The notes under the pieces: model-generated | Told to the model about the DNA's origin: nothing | Database searches by the model: none | What the model saw: only the letters and a program-made list of their open reading frames with translations | NCBI RefSeq assembly: GCF_028743515.2 | Contig: NZ_CP117969.2 | Span: 1,485,001 to 1,549,000, forward strand | Reading direction: 5' to 3' | DNA length: 64,000 nt | DNA from: Imtechella halotolerans | Lineage (GTDB): Bacteria > Bacteroidota > Bacteroidia > Flavobacteriales > Flavobacteriaceae | In this document: in pieces, positions 18,135 through 28,300 of the stretch | How the letters are laid out: every line of letters starts with the position of its first letter | Position numbering within the stretch: position 1 is the stretch's first letter | Translations under genes and position numbers: made by a program

Positions 18135-19100
18135 TTAGGGGATTGTAATTTTTAAGGTCTGATAGGTTTTCTTGTAATTGTGAATATTTGCATTTGCTGC
18201 TAGAAAAGTAACTTCGTACTCCCCTGGTTCTTTATATTCGTGAACAAATGAAAACATTTTAGGATCTCCAACACCTTTTATTGGAAGCGAAGTATCTATA
18301 CCTAAATCAATTTCTTTTTCTATTTTTTGACTTATAACCCACGCCTCTGTAGTAGCCTTCAACCATTCTATTTCCTGTTCATTTGTGGTTGAGAAATTAC
18401 CATGATTTCCTCTAAGTGTAATGGTAGAACTGGAAATTGAATTTCTTCCGGATCTATAATTACCAATTTCAACTAGTCCTAAATCTAAATTGACTTCTGC
18501 CTGACCAAATAAATTAGTTTCACTCATCAACTTCCATTGTTGCAATCGAATCGCAGCATACACCCCATTTTCATATTGATTGGGGGTAATATATCTAAAA
18601 GCAAGGTGAAAAGATCCATAAGTGTCCATCAAATCTTGAAGACTTACAATGCCCGAAGGATCGTAATTAGCATTTGTTACACTCAGCTTAGTGAAATCAA
18701 ACCTGTCCGTAATATCAATCCATGTCGCCGAATGAATATTTTCTTGATCATAGGTGCCATTGAAATCTGGTGACACCACAACAGAGAACTGAGAAAGAGG
18801 ATCCTGATCTCCAAACCCACACCTAGACATAAAAGAAAAATCTAGAGATTCTATTCTCGCTACTTTACCATCTTTATACTTAAACTCTGCACCTTCTTCA
18901 CCAGAGTAAAATGAAATAATATCCGATTCTTCTTCAAAGTTGAAAGTTACTCTTTTAACAATACCTTCTCCTGTATCCACTTCTTCAATAGTATATCCAC
19001 TAATAGACAAGATGGGTTCCTCTATTTCATACTCATCCTGACAGGATGTGTACAACGCAATAGAAAAGCAAACAAACAATAGGTTTAAAACTCGTTTCAT
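18135..19100 (-). CDS. DUF5017-like surface lipoprotein of the Sus operon
   Basis: The 321-residue protein has a lipoprotein signal ending in LYTSCQDEY. The middle segment ATWIDITDRFDFTKL, then SGIVSLQDLMDTYGSFHLAFRY, has the pattern of DUF5017, a family found directly after SusD genes in Bacteroidota. The last 80 residues, ending EYEVTFLAANANIHNYKKTY, read like an Ig/PKD fold. It is probably anchored on the outer surface and helps to capture the ligand (SusE/F-like role). It begins 16 bases after SusD. Family assignment is from memory of the pattern and is moderately sure. Confidence 0.7.
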   Translation of the reverse strand: MKRVLNLLFVCFSIALYTSCQDEYEIEEPILSISGYTIEEVDTGEGIVKRVTFNFEEESDIISFYSGEEGAEFKYKDGKVARIESLDFSFMSRCGFGDQDPLSQFSVVVSPDFNGTYDQENIHSATWIDITDRFDFTKLSVTNANYDPSGIVSLQDLMDTYGSFHLAFRYITPNQYENGVYAAIRLQQWKLMSETNLFGQAEVNLDLGLVEIGNYRSGRNSISSSTITLRGNHGNFSTTNEQEIEWLKATTEAWVISQKIEKEIDLGIDTSLPIKGVGDPKMFSFVHEYKEPGEYEVTFLAANANIHNYKKTYQTLKITIP

Positions 19101-19116
19101 ATATAGTGTATTTGGA

Positions 19117-20712
19117 TTACCAGCCCTTATTTTGGACTAACAAACTATTCAACATTAATTCTTTAGTTGGAATAGGCCAAAGCATATGCTTTGGTTCAAT
19201 ATTTCTAAGATTTACAATAATAGATTTGGTACTTGCTGCTACCGTAGTGCTATACTCATAAGTTGAAACCATAGCTTCTATGCTTTCGACATAATCATTC
19301 CAACGAATTAGATCCCCTCTTCTTAGAGATTCAAAACATAATTCTCTAGCACGCTCTTCCTTAATAAACAATAAAAATTCGTCCTGATTTGTAGGCAAGT
19401 TTGTTCCTTCCAATGGCGTTGCCTGTGCTCTATTTCTAACTGTATTAATCGCAGAGATTGCTGCTTCAGTAGGACCGTGTAAATAATTTTCAGCTTCAGC
19501 AAACATCAACAAAACATCTGAATACCGTAATAAAGGAAAATTGATAGGTGTAAATGAGGTTTTAGGAGAGACCGTTTCATATTCACGTCTAAATTTTCCA
19601 CTATAACGACCCCATATTTGAGTTTCATTGTCTGTACGATATTCCTTAGTACCATCATCCTTATAGTCAAAAGGAGCTATTGCCCAATCTCTGCGAATAT
19701 CATTATCCTCATACATGAAAAACAATGTAGCTGTAGCCCTGATGTTACCATTGGATACACCTATACCCGATGCAGAAGTACTTCTGATTCCATTATAGTT
19801 ACCTACACCTCCCGCTTGCCTAGGATGATCCGTTCTGTTACCCCAAAATTCTACCTCCCAAATACTCTCACTGATATCATACAGATCCTGAGCATAATTA
19901 ATAAAAACCTGCTCATATGAAGGATTTAGCGCATGTTGTGTACCTACAAGGCCTGGGTCCATTACGACAGAAGCCCATTTTTTCACCTCTTCATATCGAG
20001 AAGTTTCATTATTGGGATGTCCTGCCCAATGCAAGTTAACCCTAGCCAAAATTCCTGCAACTGTCGATTTACTTATCCTTCCTCCATGTCCATGATGTAC
20101 AGCAGTTTCGACATTTTTAAAAGCCATTTCCATGTCAGAGGTAATTTGCTTGTAAATGGTGGCTGAGGGCGTTCGAGGAACCGCTTTTATAGCATCTTCA
20201 GCCGTCAAGGTCGGTTCTAATACCAAGGGAACATCACCGAAATGTGTAACCAACATATAGTAAAAATAACCTCTTAAAAAAAGAGCCTCACTTCTGTACA
20301 TCTCCCTGTTGTTTTCATTCATATCGGCACCATCTATTTTTGACAATAACATATTAGCATCATTAATACCTCTATACAAACGATCCCAAAAATTAGATAT
20401 AGATGGAACTGAAGCGTTATACAGAAATTGTCCAACGATATTTCGTTGAGGAGTATGCCTATAATACCCTTCCTCCCCTTCAGCTCCCATTTGGTGTAGA
20501 TAATCACCTCCATATAATGGGCTACCGCCTCTAGTATCACTCAATGTATTATACACTCCAACTAAGGCTGTAAATACTTGCTCTTCTGTCTTATAATAAT
20601 TTTCCGGCTCTATAAAACTTTCAGGGTCAGTTTCTAAAAAATCTTGACACGATTGTAGTGTTATGGCTAAAGTCCATAGCAGTACAGACAATTTTGCTAT
20701 TTTTAATTTCAT
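19117..20712 (-). CDS. susD: SusD/RagB family nutrient-binding lipoprotein
   Basis: The 531-residue protein has a lipoprotein signal (LWTLAITLQSCQDFLE) and the SusD N-terminal hallmark DPESFIEPENYYKTEEQVFTA. The TPR scaffold includes SEALFLRGYFYYMLVTHFGDVPL, and the C-terminal RagB/SusD domain contains INFPLLRYSDVLLMFAEAEN, INTVRNRA and ERARELCFESLRRGDLIRW. SusD is the lid of the SusC transporter at the outer membrane and binds the substrate. The gene starts 17 bases after SusC. Length is normal and no damage is visible. Confidence 0.95.
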   Translation of the reverse strand: MKLKIAKLSVLLWTLAITLQSCQDFLETDPESFIEPENYYKTEEQVFTALVGVYNTLSDTRGGSPLYGGDYLHQMGAEGEEGYYRHTPQRNIVGQFLYNASVPSISNFWDRLYRGINDANMLLSKIDGADMNENNREMYRSEALFLRGYFYYMLVTHFGDVPLVLEPTLTAEDAIKAVPRTPSATIYKQITSDMEMAFKNVETAVHHGHGGRISKSTVAGILARVNLHWAGHPNNETSRYEEVKKWASVVMDPGLVGTQHALNPSYEQVFINYAQDLYDISESIWEVEFWGNRTDHPRQAGGVGNYNGIRSTSASGIGVSNGNIRATATLFFMYEDNDIRRDWAIAPFDYKDDGTKEYRTDNETQIWGRYSGKFRREYETVSPKTSFTPINFPLLRYSDVLLMFAEAENYLHGPTEAAISAINTVRNRAQATPLEGTNLPTNQDEFLLFIKEERARELCFESLRRGDLIRWNDYVESIEAMVSTYEYSTTVAASTKSIIVNLRNIEPKHMLWPIPTKELMLNSLLVQNKGW

Positions 20713-20729
20713 GTTAATGCGTTTTAAAT

Positions 20730-23700
20730 TTAAAATTCCATATTCACCCCAAATACAATTCTTCTAGCATGGGGATAGGCTGAAAAGTCAAAACCTGGCG
20801 TAAGTACTGAATTATGAACTGAGACTTCCGGATCCATCCCGCTATACTTTGTCCATGTAATTAAGTTCTGGGCTGATAAATTCACATTAAAATTTTGCAT
20901 CCCAAGTTTAGAGGTAAAGGCTTCTGGAAAATTATATCCCAATGATAACGTCTTAAGTCGTAGGTAAGAACCATCTTCAATAGTTCGAGATGATATTACC
21001 TCAGGCCCCTCACCATTTACTCTGTACAATTCATTGGTTTGGTTTTCAGGAGTCCAACGATTGGCATATGTAGCATATTGATTAAGTCTTGCCACTCTAG
21101 TAGGATTCCCTTCAAAAATTATCCTATTGGCATTTAATAGATCAGCACCATAGGACCATTGGAATAATACATTTAGTGTAAGATTTTTATAATTAAAAAC
21201 ATTTGAAAGTCCTCCAGTGTGTTTAGGAGTAGGATTCCCTATAATTGTTTTGTCAAAAGCATCAATAATGCCATCTTCATTTAAATCCTTGTATTTTATA
21301 TCTCCTGGCTGAATTTTACTACGCTCATCACCATTAGAGGCCACAGTATTTTTTAGAATATAAGAATCTCCTATTTGATCAAAATCTTCATATTGGTAAT
21401 TCCCATCCCACACTAATCCATAAAACATAGCTGCCGGACCCCCAACTTGAGCAATATACATAGGCTCCTCCGCCATTCGAGTAGAGAAAGAAGATATATA
21501 TGAAAATCGACTCATCTCTCCATTGGCTAAACTTCGTATATTGTTTTTATTGAAACTTATATTAAAACTAGTAGTCCAACCAAAATTTGTTGTTTTAAGG
21601 TTTACCGTATTAAGAGTTAACTCTAACCCCTTATTCTCAATACTACCGATATTGGTATATACACTAGAATATCCACTTGACCCAGGAATACTCGTTCTTA
21701 ATAACATATCATCTGTAAGCTTTCGATATACGTCTGCCACAAAACTTACCCTATTGTTAAAAAAGTCTACATCCAATCCAAGATCTAATTGCTTGACAGT
21801 TTCCCATTTCAACTTATTATTTCCCAACGCCAAATCAAGTCCTAAATGAGGTTCATTATTGAAAGAATAGGCACTTAAATCATCAAAACTTAATGAAGAT
21901 CTATAGGCAAAATCACTTACACGATTATTACCGGTCATCCCGTAACTTGCTCGCAACCTTCCATTGGAAATAAAATCCATGTTTTTCATGAATTTTTCAT
22001 TTCCAAATTTCCACGATACAGCCGCTGAAGGAAAGTACCCCCATTTATTTTCTGTAGGAAATTTAGAAGAACCATCTGCCCTCATAGTAAGAGTGGCATA
22101 ATAAGTAGATTTAAAGCGGTAATTTACACGTGCCATATAAGAGGCCAATGTACTTGAGCTTGATGAAGCAATACTGGTACGTAATTTTCCTTCAGACAAG
22201 CCATTAATTCCTAACTCCTCATTAGGCAAGTTTGTAGCTTTAAATCCATAGGTCGAATACTTTCTTCCAGAAACAGAAAACCCTCCCATTGCTTGAAGAT
22301 AATGTCCTCCATTCAAGTATTTATGCCAAGTAAGTGTGTTTTCATTGGTCCAATCAGCCACTTCAGTATGAGAAATTTCGCCATTAACACCATCGGTATT
22401 ATTTCGTCTTAAAGGAGTTCCTCTGAGGGTTTTACTATTATTAAACTGGCTATTTTTTCCCATACGGTTATTATAGCTCGCTGTAATTTTCAATTGTAGG
22501 TTCTCAAACAATTCACTCTCTAAAATCCCACTTGTATTTAATACCTTGATATTATTCTCTCTAAATATATTTTTAGCATTAACTACCGGATTAATTGTAA
22601 AAATCCCAGATTCTTCATAGGCTTCTTCATCCACTAATTCTTGCTCCAAATCGTAGCTGTCATCATGAATACCGGCCACAGGACGATAGCCCCACACAGA
22701 GTACAATAAATATCCATTAATACCTGTATTGGTAGTAGAAGCGGTTCTTCCAACAATTTGACCATAGGCTATTTGATTGGTAAAATTAATATTGGCTGCC
22801 ACTTTGGTTTTTTCGCTTATCTGTTGATCCAGTTTCAATCTCCCTTGATAGCGTTTAAAACCAGTATTCACTACAATGGCTTCATTATTAGTAATGGATC
22901 CTGAAATAGAGTATTGTGTATCATTAGTTCCTCCCCTCACTGCAAGGGAGTGATTCGATAAGGTTCCCGAATTAAACAAATTCTCTTGCCAATTTATTCC
23001 AGATATATTTTTATAATAATTCAAATCACGTTCATTGGAAAGGTAGTTATTAACTAAATTAGGATCTCTTTCAATTTCATACTGCACAAACTCATAAGGG
23101 CTCATCATTGGAATGGTCTTATAAACATTATCAAAGCCAACAGATGATTTATAACTTATAGAGGGCTTACCTGCAATACCTTGTTTGGTTTCAATTACAA
23201 TTACACCATTTGCTCCTCTGGCTCCATAAATGGCAGTCTGGGAAGCATCTTTTAATACCGTGATGGATTCTATTTCGTCTGGGTTTAATGCCGAATTAAT
23301 GGGATCTTCCATAGGAACGCCATCAATAACATATAATGGTTGAGTACTCTGGGTTAGGGAACCGGCACCACGAATGACAATATTCATCTCTGAACCTGGT
23401 TGTCCGTCCTCCATAGAGGATACCTGAACCCCGGCTAAACGACCTGCTAAAGCCTGATCAAAAGAAACCACAGGTGCCTTAGCAATATCTTCCATATTTA
23501 CTGAACTAACTGAACCTGTTATATCTTTCTTGCTCACCTTCCCGTAACCAACCACCAGTACCTCACCTAGTTCAATATTCTCGGAATCTAAAGAAATATT
23601 AAGAAAACTATTGGATCCAACCTTAGTCGTTTTTGGCGCATACCCTAAATAGGACAAGCTTATTTCTGCTTCCTCTGGAACCTCCAAAGAATAATTACCA

Positions 23701-24155
23701 TCAAAATCTGTCAATACTCCAATGGTCGTATTTTTAATATAAACGGCCACTCCAATCAAAACTTCCCCGGTTTTAGAATCGGTTACTTTTCCAGATAGCT
23801 TTCGTTTCTGGGCCATCCTAAGTGAAATATTATTACCATTAATTTTATACACTAATTGCGCTTCCTTTGCAATTTGTTTTAGGATATAGTCTATTGTTTT
23901 ATTGGTAAATTTGAATGAGTATTTGGTAGTATGGTTTTCAATCTCGTCTGAATACATAAAGTTGTATTCCGACACCCCCTCTAATCTACTAAACACATGC
24001 TTTAATTGGGTTTGTGTAAACTCTATTGTTATGTTTTTTTCATTTTTTGTCTGTCCTTGAGCACTTACTCCTTGAAATAACAAACAAAAAATCAATACTC
24101 TTTCAACAATCACCTTTAGTGATGTTGCTTTAATAATTAGTTGATTTAAATTCAT
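20730..24155 (-). CDS. susC: SusC/RagA TonB-linked outer-membrane transporter with STN domain
   Basis: The 1141-residue protein has a signal segment, then a secretin/TonB N-terminal (STN) signalling domain at about residues 40-105 (FTQTQLKHVFSRLEGVSEYN). A carboxypeptidase-regulatory-like domain follows at about 117-200 (LSGKVTDSKTGEVLIGVAVY), then the SusC plug (EVLVVGYGKVSKKDITGSVS; PLYVIDGVPMEDPI; ITVLKDASQTAIYGARGANGVIVI) and the barrel ending in RRIVFGVNMEF. The STN domain is the feature that lets a transporter signal to a FecR anti-sigma factor, and such a pair is encoded just upstream. Together with SusD it imports the ligand of this locus by TonB energy. It is the first gene of the six-gene operon. 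Confidence 0.95.
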   Translation of the reverse strand: MNLNQLIIKATSLKVIVERVLIFCLLFQGVSAQGQTKNEKNITIEFTQTQLKHVFSRLEGVSEYNFMYSDEIENHTTKYSFKFTNKTIDYILKQIAKEAQLVYKINGNNISLRMAQKRKLSGKVTDSKTGEVLIGVAVYIKNTTIGVLTDFDGNYSLEVPEEAEISLSYLGYAPKTTKVGSNSFLNISLDSENIELGEVLVVGYGKVSKKDITGSVSSVNMEDIAKAPVVSFDQALAGRLAGVQVSSMEDGQPGSEMNIVIRGAGSLTQSTQPLYVIDGVPMEDPINSALNPDEIESITVLKDASQTAIYGARGANGVIVIETKQGIAGKPSISYKSSVGFDNVYKTIPMMSPYEFVQYEIERDPNLVNNYLSNERDLNYYKNISGINWQENLFNSGTLSNHSLAVRGGTNDTQYSISGSITNNEAIVVNTGFKRYQGRLKLDQQISEKTKVAANINFTNQIAYGQIVGRTASTTNTGINGYLLYSVWGYRPVAGIHDDSYDLEQELVDEEAYEESGIFTINPVVNAKNIFRENNIKVLNTSGILESELFENLQLKITASYNNRMGKNSQFNNSKTLRGTPLRRNNTDGVNGEISHTEVADWTNENTLTWHKYLNGGHYLQAMGGFSVSGRKYSTYGFKATNLPNEELGINGLSEGKLRTSIASSSSSTLASYMARVNYRFKSTYYATLTMRADGSSKFPTENKWGYFPSAAVSWKFGNEKFMKNMDFISNGRLRASYGMTGNNRVSDFAYRSSLSFDDLSAYSFNNEPHLGLDLALGNNKLKWETVKQLDLGLDVDFFNNRVSFVADVYRKLTDDMLLRTSIPGSSGYSSVYTNIGSIENKGLELTLNTVNLKTTNFGWTTSFNISFNKNNIRSLANGEMSRFSYISSFSTRMAEEPMYIAQVGGPAAMFYGLVWDGNYQYEDFDQIGDSYILKNTVASNGDERSKIQPGDIKYKDLNEDGIIDAFDKTIIGNPTPKHTGGLSNVFNYKNLTLNVLFQWSYGADLLNANRIIFEGNPTRVARLNQYATYANRWTPENQTNELYRVNGEGPEVISSRTIEDGSYLRLKTLSLGYNFPEAFTSKLGMQNFNVNLSAQNLITWTKYSGMDPEVSVHNSVLTPGFDFSAYPHARRIVFGVNMEF

Positions 24156-24202
24156 ACTTTTACATAAATAAATTCTTTTTAAAAAGTTTTTTAATTTCTT
24201 TC

Positions 24203-24237
24203 AAACCGGAGCTGCGTCAACATCCTCCGGTTTTTTT
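24203..24237. terminator. Hairpin between the anti-sigma and SusC genes
   Basis: A 9-bp GC-containing stem AAACCGGAG / CTCCGGTTT is followed by a T7 run when read on the plus strand. Both flanking genes are on the minus strand, where the T-run is weak. It may separate regulator and transporter transcripts or act as a leader structure of SusC. Confidence 0.5.
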
Positions 24238-24277
24238 ATGGGCATCTAGATCATAATTTAAGGTCTTTGGTTACACT

Positions 24278-25210
24278 TTATTTACTTATTAAAATCATAC
24301 TTTCTTTAATTTCATATTTTAAATCCAACATAAAACTTAAATCATCCAATACGAAGGAGATTGATTTGCCTTCATATTTTCCAGTAATGGTCCGATTATT
24401 AAAATCAGTTGACCTAAGATGTATGGAAACTCCATACCAATGTTCTAAATCCTCGATAACTTTGATAAAAGGAGTGTTTTGAAAATGAAGAATCCCTCTA
24501 CTCCAATCACTGATATAAATCGCATCTACTTGAGCCAATTGTGCTATTCTAGTAGTAGCGTTATAGTTTATTTGTTCATTTTTAATTAATTCAACCGGAG
24601 TAAAATCGTGTTGAAGACTTTCTACCTTAACCCTACCAGTGGCAACGGATATGACAGCTGAAGATTGGCTAGAATTCACATTGAAACTTGTTCCTAAAAC
24701 AGTAGTTTTAACTTGTGAAGTATGTACTATAAAAGGTCTTTTTTTATTAGGTCTGACATTAAAAAATCCTTCTCCTTTTAGCGCTATTTCCCTCTGAGGT
24801 GTATTCGTTTTCGTTGAATACCTACAATAACTATTTGCATTTAATACCACTGTAGAGCTATCAGGCAAAATGACCGTTTTACGTTCTCCATCTCCAGTGT
24901 AAACTTCAACAAAGTAATTTTGATTATCCTTTAGAGAAATCCCATTTGAAATAATTTCAAACCCACCATAAATAAGCAATACAATTGTAGCTGCATACTT
25001 AAAGGCATTAGACAACAGCCGTTTTCGTTTCCTAAGTTTAATCTCAAAAATTGTAGCCTCTAATACCCGCTGTTTTGCATTGTCAATACTGATGTCCTGA
25101 TTAGATTCTAATTTTGTCTCTAAAAACTTTTTGAGAATTTGTTCCTCATGCTCACTAGTCTTACCCCATTTGGATCTATTCAATAAATCCCTAAACTCTT
25201 TTTCTTCCAT
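24278..25210 (-). CDS. FecR-family anti-sigma factor
   Basis: The 310-residue protein has an N-terminal cytoplasmic helical part (FRDLLNRSKWGKTSEHEEQIL), one membrane segment at about residue 70-90 (AFKYAATIVLLIYGGFEII), then the FecR domain (GDGERKTVILPDSSTVVLNANS; ALKGEGFFNVRPNKKRPFIVHT; VLGTSFNV; ATGRVKVE). The C-terminal DUF4974-like module is FIKVIEDLEHWYGVSIHL. It spans the inner membrane, holds the ECF sigma factor of the next gene upstream, and receives the signal from the STN domain of SusC. The gap to the sigma gene is 136 bases. Confidence 0.93.
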   Translation of the reverse strand: MEEKEFRDLLNRSKWGKTSEHEEQILKKFLETKLESNQDISIDNAKQRVLEATIFEIKLRKRKRLLSNAFKYAATIVLLIYGGFEIISNGISLKDNQNYFVEVYTGDGERKTVILPDSSTVVLNANSYCRYSTKTNTPQREIALKGEGFFNVRPNKKRPFIVHTSQVKTTVLGTSFNVNSSQSSAVISVATGRVKVESLQHDFTPVELIKNEQINYNATTRIAQLAQVDAIYISDWSRGILHFQNTPFIKVIEDLEHWYGVSIHLRSTDFNNRTITGKYEGKSISFVLDDLSFMLDLKYEIKESMILISK

Positions 25211-25346
25211 TTACAGTTATTTTATACTGTCTATTATGGAAGTCCTTAAAAAAAGTAAAAAGTACTATGGCTAAATTTAGATTTCACCATATGTTGACAT
25301 TCGGGTTCGTCTGTTAACACTGAGGTTAAATAGAAGGTGTACTAAT

Positions 25347-25883
25347 TTAACTCATACTCAAGTGTACCCTTATAAACTTAACAGCACTATTGATTTGATT
25401 TTTAACTGTTTGCTTTGAAATATTCAACCTTTGTGCTATTTCATCATGCGATAAGTCTTCAAAACGACTTAACTCAAATATTTTTTTACAGGCAGGCGGA
25501 AGTAATTTTATCGCTGAATAAATAGAATTTTCCAGCTCCTTATTCTCTAAGGTTTCGTTTAATTCATAAGAAACCAAAATTTCATTAAACTCATCAACTA
25601 AATCAGTGATGGTTTCCTTTTTGGTCCAATACGAATATACCCTGTATTTTAATGCTGTAAACAGGTATGATTTTAAACTCTTAATGTCCCTTTTATATCC
25701 CTTTTCCCAAAGGTCAATAAAAATGATTTGGACGATATCTTCACTATCTTCCTTATGATTAATCAGTGAGTAACAATACCTAAATAGCTCATCAAAATAC
25801 AGTTCAAATAGTAGCTTTATACCTTCATCATTTCTTTTCTTGATAAAAGCTAATATCTTTTCCTCTTCTGAAACATAGGACAT
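25347..25883 (-). CDS. ECF RNA polymerase sigma factor of the Sus locus
   Basis: The 178-residue protein has sigma region 2 (LFRYCYSLINHKEDSEDIVQ) and region 4 with the helix-turn-helix DLSHDEIAQRLNISKQTVKN. It belongs to the Bacteroides-expansion ECF group that is encoded next to FecR/SusC/SusD. It probably drives the SusC operon when the ligand is present. No sigma-specific promoter could be defined by eye. Confidence 0.93.
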   Translation of the reverse strand: MSYVSEEEKILAFIKKRNDEGIKLLFELYFDELFRYCYSLINHKEDSEDIVQIIFIDLWEKGYKRDIKSLKSYLFTALKYRVYSYWTKKETITDLVDEFNEILVSYELNETLENKELENSIYSAIKLLPPACKKIFELSRFEDLSHDEIAQRLNISKQTVKNQINSAVKFIRVHLSMS

Positions 25884-26041
25884 CTTAGACAGTTTTATGC
25901 AAAACTAAATGCGTAATACCAAAGCCTTATTAAAAAATCATTATCAAATCACTAATTATAAACTTGTAGAATGTTAATGGTGTATCAGCAGAAATTCCAA
26001 TTAAAAGTCTTTGAACTTAATTAAAAACCAATTAAAAAAAT

Positions 26042-26068
26042 AAAGGCTGTGAGTGTCTCACAGCCTTT
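26042..26068 (-). terminator. Terminator of dsbD
   Basis: A perfect 12-bp stem AAAGGCTGTGAG / CTCACAGCCTTT with a 3-base loop is followed by ATTTTTTT on the minus strand. It lies 60 bases beyond the dsbD stop codon. Confidence 0.9.
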
Positions 26069-26127
26069 GCTTGCTAATTCAAATTTAAAATCATTAAGAT
26101 TTTAAGCGGTTTTACATGTTTATCATG

Positions 26128-28113
26128 TTATTTAAATTGGGAGATTCCTTCTTGTAACCAGTTATGGTAGGCCTCCACATCTGGGGTATAGCCTACGGGC
26201 GTATTCAGATTCTCCTCCTGATGGTCCATAAGAACATAGAAAGGTTGTGAGTTGGTCTGATATCGCAGCGTCTGTAGCTCACTCCACTTCTGACCTATAT
26301 ACTTCAACTTCTTACCAGGGCGAAGCTTCGAGTCTACCACTTCATCTGCCTCTAAAGCTCGCTTGTCGTCTACATACAATGAGATTAGCACCACTTCATT
26401 CTTTAGAATGCTCAGTACCTCAGGCTTTACCCATACATGCTGCTCCATCTTGCGACAGTTCACACAGGCATGGCCGGTAAAGTCTAGCATCACTGGTTTG
26501 CCTACTTCCTTGGCATAGGCTAGTCCTTTGTCATAATCGGTAAAGGCGACGATATTATGTGGGGCCAGTAGATGAGCTCCCTCTGGCAAGTTCTCTCCGG
26601 TTACATCAACACCGCCACTACTTAGTTGGGTATACCCCACTCCATAAGGGGATTCACTATAGTGCTGTGGGGGTGGAAAGGCACTGATAAGGTTTAATGG
26701 GGCGCCCCAAAGGCCAGGGATCATATAGATGGTAAAGGATAGTACTAAAAGGCCTAGACCTAGTCGTCCCACAGAGATATGACTCACAGGGGAATCATGG
26801 GGTAACTGAAGCTTCCCAAATAGGTAAAAGGCCAGGGTCCCAAATATAGCAATCCAGATGGCGATAAATACTTCTCGCTCCAATAGGTGTAACTGTAATA
26901 CCAAATCGGCATTTGATAAAAACTTAAAGGCTAGGGCTAGTTCTAAAAAGCCCAGTACTACTTTCACTGTGTTTAACCAGCCTCCTGACTTTGGGAGACT
27001 GTTTAACCAGCCGGGGAACATCGCAAATAGCATAAAGGGTAAGGCTAGGGCCAAAGAGAATCCGAGCATCCCTATGATGGGGGCGATTCCCCCTTTACTG
27101 GCTGCCTCTACTAGAAGGGTACCTACAATAGGACCGGTACAGGAGAAGGAAACTATGGCTAGAGCCAGGGCCATAAAGACAATCCCTAGTAGCCCGCCTC
27201 TGTCGGCCTGCCGGTCTACCTTATTGGCCCATGAGTTGGGTAGCATGATTTCAAAGGCTCCTAAAAAAGAGGCGGCAAAGACCAGCAACAACAAAAAGAA
27301 CAAAAGGTTAAACCATACATTGGTTGAAAGGGCATTCAAGGAGTCTGCTCCAAAGATTCCTGTGATTAACGAGCCTAGAAGTACGTAGATCACTATAATG
27401 GAGATCCCATACAAAATAGCATTCTTGATCCCCTTGGCTCTGGTCTTACTTTGCTTGGTGAAAAAGCTAACCGTCATCGGAATCATCGGAAACACACATG
27501 GAGTTAAAAGAGCCGCAAAACCAGAGAAAAAAGCGATGATAAATATCGACCATAGGCCTCGTTGGGGGGTGGTATTTGAGGTGGTTAACACTTTATCCTC
27601 AATAGATACTGTCAATTCATTTTGATTGGAGTTTTCATCTTGTTGGGCTGAAGGAATAGTATCCGATAGCACAAATTCCAAGTCCTTATATTCAGGAGGT
27701 AAACATTGGCCATCATTACACACCATATACTCAACTGTAGCCATAATTTTATTCACCGAAGAATTCAAAAGTGATATTCGCTGAACAAAAGTGGCCTTAT
27801 CCATAAAGTAAGAAATAACCATATTGTCAAAGGCAGGTTCAGGTGCTGAGAAGCCATCATCTTCATTAGTTTTTCCTACCAATTTAAATTGATCAGTGAA
27901 TGTATAGGTAAAGGTAGTAGGCACTGGCCCCCCATCACCTACTGTCTGAGAATACAAATGCCACCCTTCTTCAATAGTGGCCGTTGAAATCAATTCATAA
28001 TCCGTATCGGATAATTTAACCACAGATGTCTTCCAACTTACGGGATCATGGATTTGGGATAAAGAAGTACAGGTAATAAGAAGGGCAAGTAGAATAAGTA
28101 ATTTTTCTTTCAT
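26128..28113 (-). CDS. dsbD: Thiol:disulfide interchange protein DsbD
   Basis: The 661-residue protein has a signal peptide ([16 protein letters not shown]). The periplasmic alpha domain follows ([27 protein letters not shown] near residue 130), then an eight-helix DsbD/CcdA membrane domain from about 195 to 470 with the conserved [14 protein letters not shown] and [13 protein letters not shown] cysteines. The C-terminal thioredoxin-like gamma domain contains [14 protein letters not shown]. All three cysteine pairs needed to pass electrons from cytoplasmic thioredoxin to the periplasm are present. Codon use in the membrane part is noticeably richer in G and C than in its neighbours. It is a single-gene unit, closed by a strong terminator. 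Confidence 0.93.
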   Translation of the reverse strand: MKEKLLILLALLITCTSLSQIHDPVSWKTSVVKLSDTDYELISTATIEEGWHLYSQTVGDGGPVPTTFTYTFTDQFKLVGKTNEDDGFSAPEPAFDNMVISYFMDKATFVQRISLLNSSVNKIMATVEYMVCNDGQCLPPEYKDLEFVLSDTIPSAQQDENSNQNELTVSIEDKVLTTSNTTPQRGLWSIFIIAFFSGFAALLTPCVFPMIPMTVSFFTKQSKTRAKGIKNAILYGISIIVIYVLLGSLITGIFGADSLNALSTNVWFNLLFFLLLLVFAASFLGAFEIMLPNSWANKVDRQADRGGLLGIVFMALALAIVSFSCTGPIVGTLLVEAASKGGIAPIIGMLGFSLALALPFMLFAMFPGWLNSLPKSGGWLNTVKVVLGFLELALAFKFLSNADLVLQLHLLEREVFIAIWIAIFGTLAFYLFGKLQLPHDSPVSHISVGRLGLGLLVLSFTIYMIPGLWGAPLNLISAFPPPQHYSESPYGVGYTQLSSGGVDVTGENLPEGAHLLAPHNIVAFTDYDKGLAYAKEVGKPVMLDFTGHACVNCRKMEQHVWVKPEVLSILKNEVVLISLYVDDKRALEADEVVDSKLRPGKKLKYIGQKWSELQTLRYQTNSQPFYVLMDHQEENLNTPVGYTPDVEAYHNWLQEGISQFK

Positions 28114-28300
28114 TGGTACATTAATTGGTCGTTAAATAGAACTAGATTGTTGTAATAAAAAGCACTACATGGTTTAAAATGTAGTCAAGCATAACTAAAA
28201 AAGTGAAGCTTTACTGCTCCCATCTTATTAGTTAGATTATTAAAACAATTATATGTTCCTATTAATAGTACCTAGAAGTCCAAAGGGGTACATGTCCACA

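Noticed and set aside
24203-24237. Terminator for a plus-strand gene
   Set aside because: No plus-strand gene lies upstream; kept only as a hairpin between two minus-strand genes.
26858-27388. Long open frame antisense to dsbD (about 176 codons)
   Set aside because: It mirrors the codon pattern of the clear DsbD membrane domain and has no family features; shadow of the real gene.
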